Source: Candidatus Cloacimonadota bacterium
Lineage (GTDB): Bacteria; Cloacimonadota; Cloacimonadia; Cloacimonadales; Cloacimonadaceae
Direction: 5' to 3'
Assembly (NCBI GenBank): GCA_012522635.1
Contig: JAAYKA010000023.1
Coordinates: 1 to 64,000, forward strand
DNA: 64,000 nt
Made by a program: the position numbers and the translations under genes
Notes under the pieces: model-generated
The model's database searches: none
What the model was told of the DNA's origin: nothing
Seen by the model: only the letters and a program-made list of their open reading frames with translations
In this document: positions 1-8,243 of the stretch, in pieces
How the letters are laid out: each line of letters starts with the position of its first letter
Numbering within the stretch: position 1 is the first letter of the stretch

Positions 1-623
1 CCTATTTCGCAAACACGCTCTACGTCTCCTTCTTCACGCTCATCGGGGTTTTAATCAGCTCCGTTTTGGCGGCTTACGCCTTCGCGCGGCTGGAATTCAA
101 AGGCAAAGACCTGCTTTTCTACCTCTTCTTGAGCATGATGATGGTGCCGGAACCCATCTATATCATTTCATCATATATTATGTTGGATAAATTCAACTGG
201 CTGGACACCTACAACGCGCTCATCATTCCCTGGTGCGTGAATATCTTCACCATCTTTTTGTTCAGGCAACACTTTAAAAGCTTGCCTCAAGAGCTTTTCG
301 ACGCGGCTTCAATCGATGGCTGCAGCACTTTCGGAATGCTCACCCGTGTGGTTTTGCCACTTTCGAAAGGGGTGATGGCCACCGCTGCTGTTTTTTCCGT
401 GATCGGTTCTTGGAACAGCTTCATGTGGCCATTGGTGATGACCGACCGCCCTGAATTACGCGTTTTACAAGTGGGTCTCAGCTATTTCAATCAGGAAGCT
501 TCCACACAGACCACTCTGTTGATGGCTGCCTCCACATTTAGCATTGTGCCCATACTCATCATCTTTTTCCTGGCCCAAAAACAGATTATCGCCAGCTATG
601 CCAAAGCTGGCTTGAAAGATTAA
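1..623 (+). CDS. Carbohydrate ABC transporter permease, MalG/UgpE type (5' end cut by window edge)
   Basis: Inner-membrane permease subunit of an ABC importer for sugars or sugar-like solutes. The reading frame is open from base 3, so the N-terminus lies outside the window. What is visible is almost entirely hydrophobic helices in the binding-protein-dependent permease fold. The EAA loop that docks the ATPase is recognisable as ELFDAASIDGCSTFGM followed by RVVLPLSK. The ending AKAGLKD resembles the usual MalG/UgpE ending. The partner permease, ATPase and binding protein should lie to the left of the window. The next gene begins 13 bases downstream, so the two are probably co-transcribed. The substrate cannot be told from the permease alone. 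Confidence 0.9.
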   Translation, partial: YFANTLYVSFFTLIGVLISSVLAAYAFARLEFKGKDLLFYLFLSMMMVPEPIYIISSYIMLDKFNWLDTYNALIIPWCVNIFTIFLFRQHFKSLPQELFDAASIDGCSTFGMLTRVVLPLSKGVMATAAVFSVIGSWNSFMWPLVMTDRPELRVLQVGLSYFNQEASTQTTLLMAASTFSIVPILIIFFLAQKQIIASYAKAGLKD

Positions 624-636
624 GAGGAATGTTTTA

Positions 637-3429
637 ATGAACAAGAAAAAAACTGACGCTCGTCACATCAAAAAACAAATCCAAAAGCAGGACACTGAAA
701 AGCAGAAGGAATACAAAGTCCCCGAAAGGGCAAAACCAATGGAAGACTTCAGGTTCCGTCCCCAGCCTTTGGAAAATCCGAAGCTGAACAACATTGTTGC
801 CTGGGCGGTATTTGCAGTGGTGATGTTGGTTTATTTGCTCACCCAGGCACGCAGTACATCCTTTTGGGATTCAGGGGAATATGCCACCTGTGTGAGCATC
901 CTTGGGGTGCCTCACCCTCCGGGAAACCCATTTTATGTGATTTTTGGACGTGCGCTGGTGACCCTCTTCGGAGGACTGTTTTCCCACGCCCAGATAGCCG
1001 CCTTCATGTCCGGTCTTTTTAGCGCTTTTGCCTCAATGTTCACCTATCTCATTACAGTTCAACTGGTCAGCATGCTGCGCGTTCGGGATTGGGAGGCAAT
1101 GTTTGCGGGAGTTGTGGCGTCTTTGCTCACAGCGTTTTCTTTCACCTTCTGGATGAACGCCGTGGAGGCGGAAGTTTATTCCGGACTGGTCTTTTTTGTG
1201 AACCTCATCATCTGGCTCACCCTGCGCTGGGTGCAAAATTCAAGGGATTTTGATCGCCAAAACGACCTTCTGCTCATAGTCTATCTCTTTTTCGTGGCTT
1301 TCAGCACTCACCAATCCGCATTGCAAATCGCCCCTGCCATATTGTTCATCGTGGTTTGGCCGCTGCTGTTCCAAGGCTCCAAACAAAATAGCTTCTGGAA
1401 AAAATTTGTGGGTTATGGCGCTGCATTGGTACTCAGCTATGTGTTTTTCGGCCTCATTGGGAACGCAGTCAATTTGGACGTTTTGGACAAACTTGGCTTT
1501 GCCTTGTGCATCATCGTTTTGATGATCATAGAATTACGTGAAGTATTCGACCCCAAACTTTGGGTTCTGAGCATAGCTTTGGTGATTATCGGAGTATCTG
1601 CCCACATCTACATTCCCATTCGCGCTGCCGATACACCTTTCATAAATCTTGGCAATCCCAGCAATGTGGAAAGCTTCAACAAATATCTGGCGCGCGATCA
1701 ATATGGCCAAACCTCCATGTTCGAACGCCGTGGAAGCGCAAAACACCAGTTGGGGCATCATTTGTTCCGCTATTTTGGCTGGCAATGGTTCAGAACCGAA
1801 GGTTTACCAAAAACCACAAAGCTGCCAACCTCCATGATATCTTTCTTTGGCATGTTGTTCGTGGCGGTCATCAGCTTGTTTGGCGCCTGGTTCCACTGGA
1901 AAAACAACAAACATAGCTTTGCCTACCTGCTCGCCATCGTGTTTTGCGTGACCCTGCTCTGGGCTTTTGTGCTCAACCTTTCAGATCAAGAGGTCCGCGA
2001 CCGAGACTATTTTTTTGTGATTGCCTACAACATGTGGGCTATATGGATAGGCATCGGTGCTTTGGCTGTTTCAAGATTGGTAAACAACAAAACCATAAAA
2101 ATGGCAATCGTGGCGGTGATGCTCTCCCTCCCTGTTTTAAATCTGGCACTCCAATATCGTGAACACGACCGCTCCAAAGAATTCATTGCTCTGGATTATG
2201 GGCTGAATTTCCTGAATTCGGTGGAGGAAAACGCCATCATTTTCACAAACGGGGACAACGACACCTATCCTCTCTGGTACGCGCAGGCGATGGCAGATCC
2301 TTACGCCAAGGAATATATCCACGAAGCTCGGGACATCTTCCCCACTTCGGAATCCGAAGCCGCCATCCAGCACGCCATGGAATATAAAAACAAGCACCTC
2401 AAAGGGATACGCAAAGACGTTACCGTGGCGAATCTTTCACTTCTAAACACAGCCTGGTACATCCGACAACTTCGTGACCGTGAAGGAGTTGTGATAAATT
2501 GGACCGAGGATGAGATTAATTCCCTGGATGAAGGTCCAAACGCCTTTCATCAATATTTGTGGCAGGATAGAGTCAATTATATTGCAGGTGACCCAGCCGG
2601 CGAGCAAAACTTTTCCATAAACTATCTGGAAAACGCGCAAAACAGCGAAACCACCGGCGCTTTCTACCCTCTCCGTGGTTCGGATTTTGCCGCCCTCAAG
2701 ATTGTTCAAGACAACTTTGGTAAACGTCCCATCTATTTTGCCGTCACCTGCGAAACCAATGTTGGTTTTGATGATTACCTGCGCAGCGAGGGCATGGTTT
2801 ACCGCGTCGTCAGCACCAAGGGCGAATATGAAGAACAGGTTGATATCAATCGTCTGCTCACAAACATCGACAAAGTATATCAATACCGCTCCATTCACGA
2901 TGACAGAGTCTATAAAGACGACAATATGCAGCGCTTGGTAATGAATTATGGTTCTGGTTTCAACCGTGCCGCGATCTGGTTTGCCAAGCAGAGGAATTTT
3001 GAGAAAGCCCTTGAATATGCCCAAACCGCGAAAAAATTCATCGATAGTGACCTGCGTCTCTCAGAATTCTGGGTGAACTATTATGCCGGATTGGGACAGC
3101 TTGACAAACTTGACGATTTTATCGACCAAAACATCATGCAACACCCTGACGCCATTCGCATCTATAACAGCTATGTGCTGAACACGATGGCCAAAGATTA
3201 TCCCCAGTATTTCCCGCGCTACATGAAAAAAATGCTCTTGGCTTGGCCCAATGAGATGGATTATGCGGATTTGGCAATCTACTATGGGAGCAACTACAAC
3301 CTCATGCCCCAGGTGGAGGCTCTTCTGGATACTCTTTGGATTCAAAATAAACTTGGTTACAGTCTTCAAGACCTCAATCTACGCATGAGAGAACTATACC
3401 ACGAAGAAGATATAAATCAAGGAATGTGA
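637..3429 (+). CDS. DUF2723 (GT117/TMEM260-like) polytopic membrane protein
   Basis: A 930-residue protein of the DUF2723 family, related to the TMEM260-type protein O-mannosyltransferases; a glycosyltransferase role is inferred from the family. A lysine-rich cytoplasmic head (residues 1-50) is followed by a first membrane segment at about 52-70 and then by the family signature WDSGE (77-81) and PHPPGNP, which resembles the acidic first loop of lipid-dependent glycosyltransferases. About ten more hydrophobic segments extend to about residue 510. The C-terminal 400 residues are soluble and probably periplasmic, with TPR-like helices near 770-900. SD AGAGGAATG lies 5-10 bases before the ATG. 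A clear terminator follows, so this gene ends the operon begun by the sugar permease. Confidence 0.88.
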   Translation: MNKKKTDARHIKKQIQKQDTEKQKEYKVPERAKPMEDFRFRPQPLENPKLNNIVAWAVFAVVMLVYLLTQARSTSFWDSGEYATCVSILGVPHPPGNPFYVIFGRALVTLFGGLFSHAQIAAFMSGLFSAFASMFTYLITVQLVSMLRVRDWEAMFAGVVASLLTAFSFTFWMNAVEAEVYSGLVFFVNLIIWLTLRWVQNSRDFDRQNDLLLIVYLFFVAFSTHQSALQIAPAILFIVVWPLLFQGSKQNSFWKKFVGYGAALVLSYVFFGLIGNAVNLDVLDKLGFALCIIVLMIIELREVFDPKLWVLSIALVIIGVSAHIYIPIRAADTPFINLGNPSNVESFNKYLARDQYGQTSMFERRGSAKHQLGHHLFRYFGWQWFRTEGLPKTTKLPTSMISFFGMLFVAVISLFGAWFHWKNNKHSFAYLLAIVFCVTLLWAFVLNLSDQEVRDRDYFFVIAYNMWAIWIGIGALAVSRLVNNKTIKMAIVAVMLSLPVLNLALQYREHDRSKEFIALDYGLNFLNSVEENAIIFTNGDNDTYPLWYAQAMADPYAKEYIHEARDIFPTSESEAAIQHAMEYKNKHLKGIRKDVTVANLSLLNTAWYIRQLRDREGVVINWTEDEINSLDEGPNAFHQYLWQDRVNYIAGDPAGEQNFSINYLENAQNSETTGAFYPLRGSDFAALKIVQDNFGKRPIYFAVTCETNVGFDDYLRSEGMVYRVVSTKGEYEEQVDINRLLTNIDKVYQYRSIHDDRVYKDDNMQRLVMNYGSGFNRAAIWFAKQRNFEKALEYAQTAKKFIDSDLRLSEFWVNYYAGLGQLDKLDDFIDQNIMQHPDAIRIYNSYVLNTMAKDYPQYFPRYMKKMLLAWPNEMDYADLAIYYGSNYNLMPQVEALLDTLWIQNKLGYSLQDLNLRMRELYHEEDINQGM

Positions 3430-3452
3430 TGCCCTGAACTGCTGTTTTCACC

Positions 3453-3489
3453 AAACACGGGAATGAGATACCTCGTTCCCGTGTTTTTT
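3453..3489 (+). terminator. Rho-independent terminator after the DUF2723 gene
   Basis: Perfect 11-bp stem AAACACGGGAA / TTCCCGTGTTT (3453-3463 with 3476-3486) with a 12-base loop. The stem runs into a T tract ending at 3489. It separates the DUF2723 gene from cutC. Confidence 0.9.
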
Positions 3490-3532
3490 CCTTACTTGCT
3501 CTACATCAAACACATTTTATAAAGGAGCTAAA

Positions 3533-4261
3533 ATGAAACTGGAAATATGCGTGGATTCTATGGAATCCGCCCTGATAGCCCAAGAAGCCGGTGCCGATAG
3601 AGTCGAACTTTGTTCTTGTTTGAATTGTGGTGGGCTCACGCCTTCCCTGGGTGCCATCACCTCAGCAAAAAGCTTATTGACCATCCCAGTCCATGTTCTC
3701 ATCCGGCCACGTGTGGGAGATTTTTGCTATTCGGATTTGGAGTTCCAGCAGATGCTACGAGATGTTCGGCTTGCCAAGGACACCAAAACTGAAGGCGTGG
3801 TTTTGGGCATTTTGACCCCGGAGGGAAACGTTGACATATTCAGAACCGGCTTGCTGATTGAGGCTGCCAGGCCACTGAGCGTGACCTTTCATCGTGCCTT
3901 CGATTTTTGCGCCGACCCTCTGCAAGCCATGGAAGAGCTAATTTCGCTGGGTGTGGATAGGATCCTCACCTCCGGCCAAAAAAATACGGCAAAGGAAGGC
4001 ACTGCCCTGTTGAAAGACTTAATCAAACAAGCTGATAACAGAATTATCATCATGCCCGGAGCAGGCATCAATTCGCAAAACCTGCTCGAATTGATTAAAG
4101 AAACCCAGGCCAAGGAAGTTCATCTCTCCGCGTCCAAATTTATTCCCAGCCCCATGCTCTTCAAACCGGGCTTGAACCCTCAGGGTTTTGGAAACCCCGA
4201 ACTTTCTCTGCGCCAGGCCGATGGAGACGAAATCCGTAAAATAAGGAGGCTGCTGTCATGA
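3533..4261 (+). CDS. cutC: CutC family protein
   Basis: A 242-residue TIM-barrel protein of the CutC family, historically tied to copper homeostasis; its biochemical activity is unsettled. Family landmarks are the start KLEICVDSMESA, then GADRVELCS, GGLTPSLG, the strand VHVLIRPRVGDFCYS, TFHRAFD and the late MPGAGI. Length is typical for the family. SD AAAGGAGC sits 6 bases before the ATG. The stop codon overlaps the start of the M81-peptidase-like gene (ATGA), so the two are translationally coupled. Their pairing suggests a shared small-molecule or amide-related role rather than simple copper handling, but this is inference. Confidence 0.93.
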   Translation: MKLEICVDSMESALIAQEAGADRVELCSCLNCGGLTPSLGAITSAKSLLTIPVHVLIRPRVGDFCYSDLEFQQMLRDVRLAKDTKTEGVVLGILTPEGNVDIFRTGLLIEAARPLSVTFHRAFDFCADPLQAMEELISLGVDRILTSGQKNTAKEGTALLKDLIKQADNRIIIMPGAGINSQNLLELIKETQAKEVHLSASKFIPSPMLFKPGLNPQGFGNPELSLRQADGDEIRKIRRLLS

Positions 4262-5679
4262 AAAACATCGCCATCGGCGGCTTCTTTCACGAATCCAACA
4301 GCTTCAATCCCATCATCACTCCCAAAGAGGATTTTCTGATTTTTGAAGACGATGAGATTCACACCCAGGGTCAAAACTATCTTCAAGCTCAGGGCATCGT
4401 GGATTTTTTTGAGGACAAAAAGGATTGCCGACTCATACCTTTGGTTTTCGCGCGCGCCGTTCCCAACGGTTTGGTGGAGGAAGCTCTCTATTTAAAACTG
4501 AAAAAGAGGTTTTTTGAACTGCTGGACAGTGCGCCTCGTCCGGATATTTTTGTGTTGGCGCTTCATGGCTCCATGCGAGTGCAAAACATCGGTTCGGCAG
4601 AATCTGACCTTTTGGAATCCATCAAAACCCGCTATCCCGATTTGCCCATAGTTTGCGGACTTGATATGCACGCCACTATCACTCAGAAAATGCTGAATTG
4701 TGCCAACGCCATGGTGGGCTATAAAACCGCGCCCCATCTGGACGCTTGGGAAACCGGACAACACGCAGCGCGGATAGCCTGGAAGATTCTTTTTGAAAAC
4801 ATGAAACCCCAGATGGCGGCTGTGAAACTTCCCTATCTGATCGCAGGAGAAAAATCCGAAACAGATTATCCGCCCATGAAGGATTTGATTTCTGAGCTGT
4901 GCGAGTTGGAAAAACAGGATGATGTCTGCGCGGCTTCCTACCTGCTTGGTTTTCCCTGGGCTGATGCGGATGAAAATGGCGTCACGGCACTGGTAGTCAC
5001 CAAAAACGATAAAAACAAAGCCACTGAATACGCAAACCTGCTGGCAAACAAATTTTCAGAACTAAAATCCCAGTTTTCATTTTCCGTTCCAGCGTATCCG
5101 CCCGAAGAAGCTCTGCGCCTGGCTTTGAGTGAAAACATCCGCCCCATTTTCGTGTCTGATTCTGGTGACAATCCCACCGCAGGTTCCACTGCAGATAACA
5201 CAAATATAATCGCCCTTCTATCCGGAATTCTAAAAGAAAAAACCCGGGGGAAAAAGATTGTGGTCGCCGGCATCTTTGACCCACATGCCGTCACATTTTG
5301 CAAGGCCAATTTAGGAAAAAAGATAACCCTGAATGTAGGTGGATATTTCGACACAATGTATTGCCAGCCCGTGGAATTAAGCGGCACGCCGGTTAAATTG
5401 CTGGAAGGTTTTGGCCCCTTCCGCAGCGATCTCATCCTGTTCAGAACCACAGAATTTGATCTCATCATCACCTCAAAACACATCGGCTTCACCAGTCTGG
5501 ATATGTTTAAAGCTCTAAAAATCGACTATATGCAGACAGATGTAATCGTGGTAAAACTGGGTTATCTCACCGAGGATTTCAAAGACATCGCGGCGAAATC
5601 CTTTCTGGCATTGACCCGCGGCTGTACCGACGAAGTTCTCAGCCGCCTTGATTACACAAATAAATATGAACTGCTCTGA
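4258..5679 (+). CDS. M81 family metallopeptidase (MlrC/microcystinase-like)
   Basis: A 473-residue protein of the M81/MlrC family. The founding member degrades linearised microcystin, but most homologues act on unknown substrates. The N-terminal domain starts with IAIGGFFHESNSFNP (H11, E12). Probable metal ligands follow in LALHGSM (H103) and GLDMHATIT (D136, H138). The C-terminal half holds the conserved DSGDNPTAGSTADNT segment of the MlrC C-terminal domain. There is no signal peptide, so it is cytoplasmic. It is coupled to cutC by a 4-base overlap. The next gene, arsR-like, has its own promoter in the 77-bp gap. Real substrate unknown. Confidence 0.88.
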   Translation: MKNIAIGGFFHESNSFNPIITPKEDFLIFEDDEIHTQGQNYLQAQGIVDFFEDKKDCRLIPLVFARAVPNGLVEEALYLKLKKRFFELLDSAPRPDIFVLALHGSMRVQNIGSAESDLLESIKTRYPDLPIVCGLDMHATITQKMLNCANAMVGYKTAPHLDAWETGQHAARIAWKILFENMKPQMAAVKLPYLIAGEKSETDYPPMKDLISELCELEKQDDVCAASYLLGFPWADADENGVTALVVTKNDKNKATEYANLLANKFSELKSQFSFSVPAYPPEEALRLALSENIRPIFVSDSGDNPTAGSTADNTNIIALLSGILKEKTRGKKIVVAGIFDPHAVTFCKANLGKKITLNVGGYFDTMYCQPVELSGTPVKLLEGFGPFRSDLILFRTTEFDLIITSKHIGFTSLDMFKALKIDYMQTDVIVVKLGYLTEDFKDIAAKSFLALTRGCTDEVLSRLDYTNKYELL

Positions 5680-5698
5680 GTTTTTGCGATGATTTAAC

Positions 5699-5728
5699 TT
5701 GACAAAAACGCCGTCCTTACGATATGTG
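5699..5728 (+). promoter_or_regulatory. Promoter of the metal-resistance operon
   Basis: A perfect -35 box TTGACA (5699-5704) is followed at an 18-base spacing by TATGTG (5723-5728), a weak -10 box. The -10 box lies inside the palindromic operator, as expected for SmtB/ArsR repression. The leader is short: SD GAGG at 5748-5751 and ATG at 5757. Confidence 0.6.
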
Positions 5729-5744
5729 AACATATATTCATATA
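5723..5744 (+). promoter_or_regulatory. SmtB/ArsR-type operator palindrome
   Basis: A 22-bp inverted repeat centred between 5733 and 5734 with core TGAACATATATTCA; 9 of 11 base pairs are symmetric. The TGAA-N6-TTCA pattern matches known operators of zinc/cobalt-sensing ArsR-SmtB repressors. It overlaps the -10 region and lies 13 bases before the repressor start codon, which implies autorepression relieved by metal. Confidence 0.75.
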
Positions 5745-5756
5745 GATGAGGTTCAC

Positions 5757-6116
5757 ATGGACGTAACATACATATATAAAGGACTTTCGCAAGACGAAGC
5801 CGACACATTACAAGCCGCTCTACCCGATGAACGGACAATTGGCATTTTGAGCGATTTTTTTGGCGTTTTTGCCGATAACACCCGCCTGCGCATTCTCTGG
5901 TTTCTTTCCCAGCGGGAACTGCGTGTGGCGGATCTTGCCGCCTTGGTCGGGATGCAGCAATCCGCTGTTTCGCACCAATTAAAAACCCTCAGGCTGCAGC
6001 GCTTGGTAAAATTCCGCCGTGAAGGCACCACCATCCATTATTCTTTGGATGATGAACACGTGCGTCATGTTTTTGATGTGGCACTGGAACACATCCGCGA
6101 GGGACAACTGCCATGA
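5757..6116 (+). CDS. ArsR/SmtB family metal-sensing repressor
   Basis: A 119-residue winged-helix repressor. The DNA-recognition helix lies in VADLAALVGMQQSAVSHQLK, followed by the wing RREGTTIHYSL. The C-terminal alpha-5 helix carries D99, H101, H112 and E115. This DxH-x10-H-x2-E pattern is exactly the zinc site of SmtB, so a Zn(II)-type (possibly Zn/Cd/Pb) response is likely. No CxCxxC arsenite or ELCVCD cadmium motif is present. It overlaps the P-type ATPase gene by 4 bases (ATGA) and sits behind its own operator. Together they form a self-regulated metal-efflux operon. Confidence 0.93.
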   Translation: MDVTYIYKGLSQDEADTLQAALPDERTIGILSDFFGVFADNTRLRILWFLSQRELRVADLAALVGMQQSAVSHQLKTLRLQRLVKFRREGTTIHYSLDDEHVRHVFDVALEHIREGQLP

Positions 6117-8185
6117 CCGTACGCGAATACGACATCCAAAACCTCGGTTGTGCCGGCTGCGCCAGCAAGATAGAAGAGCAAATCAAAGCGCTTCCGGAAG
6201 TGCATGACGTAAACCTCGATTTTGTGAACCGCAAATTGATTGTAAAATACCATTCCGCAGTGGATTCTCCTCTGCAAAAACTAAACAGCATCGCGGATTC
6301 AATCGAACCGGGTGTCAGTTTCACAACTGGAGGTGAAACCCAAGCAACAAGCAAGGATACTGCGTTTTGGCTCACTCTTGGCTTTGCCACCGCGTTCACA
6401 GTTGCCACTTTTTTCCTGCCCCAGCATTGGTTACCCTGGTTTGGCATCGCGGCATGGCTTTTGGCAGGCTACCGCGTTCTTATCAAAGCAGGGAAATCGC
6501 TGTTTTCCCGACAGGTTTTCTCTGAACACCTTTTGATGGCCATTGCCACCCTGGGCGCTGTGATTTTGGGTGAATATGCCGAAGCTGCCGCCGTGATGAT
6601 ACTTTATGAACTTGGTCAATGGCTTGAACACCGCGCTGTGGAACATTCCCGCAGCCTCATTCGCGGCATGCTTTCCCTGAAGCCGGATAAAGCGCATTTG
6701 CTCACAGAATCAGGCATTGAGGATGTTTCGCTGGACGACGTTTCCATCGGTTCCCTCATCCAGATCAGACCTGGTGAAAGAGTGCCCCTGGATGGCGAAG
6801 TTGTAAAAGGTGAAAGCTCTGTTGATAGTTCCACTCTTACCGGAGAGGCGGAACCGCTGTTTGTGGGACCCGGAGCAAAGATATTCGCGGGTTTTTTGAA
6901 CCACAGCGGCTTGTTGGAAATGAAAGTTGGCTCCAGCGAGGCGGAAAGCACTGTAAACCGCATTTTGGACCTGATCGACAACGCCGGTTCCCGCAAATCC
7001 CAACAGGAAAAATTCATCACCCGCTTCGCCAGAGTTTATACTCCCGCCGTGGTCGCCATCGCTTTTTTGGTCTTTCTCATCCCCACTCTGTTGGGCCAAT
7101 CCGCCGCTGAATGGTTCCACCGCTCGCTGGTTTTCCTCATCGTTTCCTGTCCCTGCGCTCTGGTGATTTCGATTCCACTTTCCTATTATATTGGCATCGG
7201 AGTTGGCGCCAAAAAGGGTATCATTTTCAAAGGAAGCGAATATCTGGATGTGCTTCGTCAGGTTAAAACGGTGGTTTTCGACAAAACCGGAACCCTCACC
7301 ACGGGCGAGCTGAAGGTTGAAAAAGTGCTGGTGGAAAACGATACTGAACCCGTGGAATTGCTTCATACCATCTGGCTCTGCGAACATAATTCCTCCCATC
7401 CTTTCGCCCGTGCCATCCAAGCTGTTTATGATGGTGATTACGACCCCCAAAAAGTGAACGCCTATTCCGAATATCCCGGCAAAGGTGTTTTGTTGCTATA
7501 TGGCAAAGACAGGCTGATAGCCGGTTCCGTGGATTTTCTTCGTGAACACGGCTTTGTGAGCCTCATCGATTCCGGCGCTCACAGCACCGTGCACGCCGCA
7601 AAAAACGACATTTATCTGGGCTGCCTCACTTTTTCCGATGCCATCAAACCCGGCATCCAGGACGCTCTCTCCCAATTGAAAAAATTGGGCGTGAACCGCA
7701 TGGTGATGCTTTCCGGAGACCGTCTCGCCAAAGCTGAATTGATTGGCACAGAAACCGGCATGGATGAAGTTCAGGCGGAATTGCTACCTTCGCAAAAGCT
7801 CGACAGCCTGGAAAAAATTATGGCTGCACACCCCGGAAAAACCGCTTTCGTGGGAGACGGTATGAATGACGCGCCTTCTCTGGCTCGCGCGGACGCGGGT
7901 ATTGCCATGGGTGGAATTGGAAACCAATCCTCTGTGGAAACCGCCGGCATTGTTCTATTGAACGACAAGCCTGAACAGCTTTCCGCGGCATTTCAGCTTT
8001 CCCGCCGAACCGGCGCCCTGGTCACACAAAATATCGTCTTCGCCCTGGGCGTGAAAGCCTTGGTGATGGTTTTGGGTGTCAGCGGCATTTCCGGTCTCTG
8101 GGAAGCCGTCATCGCTGATGTTGGCGTCACGCTGCTCGTCATTTTCAATTCCCTGCGCATGTTGCGTTCGGAACGCCGGACTTGA
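6113..8185 (+). CDS. zntA: Heavy-metal (Zn/Cd/Pb) translocating P1B-type ATPase
   Basis: A 690-residue inner-membrane ATPase that exports divalent soft metals at the cost of ATP. An N-terminal HMA domain carries the metal motif GCAGC (C13, C16). The actuator domain contains the TGE loop in SSTLTGEAEP. The transmembrane metal site is CPC (346-348). The phosphorylated aspartate is D390 in DKTGT. A HP motif in SSHPFA and the hinge GDGMNDAPS follow. CPC plus the SmtB-type repressor next door point to Zn/Cd/Pb rather than Cu. One HMA domain and about eight membrane helices are normal for ZntA/CadA. It is coupled to the repressor gene by overlap. Confidence 0.92.
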   Translation: MTVREYDIQNLGCAGCASKIEEQIKALPEVHDVNLDFVNRKLIVKYHSAVDSPLQKLNSIADSIEPGVSFTTGGETQATSKDTAFWLTLGFATAFTVATFFLPQHWLPWFGIAAWLLAGYRVLIKAGKSLFSRQVFSEHLLMAIATLGAVILGEYAEAAAVMILYELGQWLEHRAVEHSRSLIRGMLSLKPDKAHLLTESGIEDVSLDDVSIGSLIQIRPGERVPLDGEVVKGESSVDSSTLTGEAEPLFVGPGAKIFAGFLNHSGLLEMKVGSSEAESTVNRILDLIDNAGSRKSQQEKFITRFARVYTPAVVAIAFLVFLIPTLLGQSAAEWFHRSLVFLIVSCPCALVISIPLSYYIGIGVGAKKGIIFKGSEYLDVLRQVKTVVFDKTGTLTTGELKVEKVLVENDTEPVELLHTIWLCEHNSSHPFARAIQAVYDGDYDPQKVNAYSEYPGKGVLLLYGKDRLIAGSVDFLREHGFVSLIDSGAHSTVHAAKNDIYLGCLTFSDAIKPGIQDALSQLKKLGVNRMVMLSGDRLAKAELIGTETGMDEVQAELLPSQKLDSLEKIMAAHPGKTAFVGDGMNDAPSLARADAGIAMGGIGNQSSVETAGIVLLNDKPEQLSAAFQLSRRTGALVTQNIVFALGVKALVMVLGVSGISGLWEAVIADVGVTLLVIFNSLRMLRSERRT

Positions 8186-8243
8186 CAAAATCCCGCCTCT
8201 GAACTGCTTTGACAAATCATCTTAAATTTTATTTGGAGAAACC

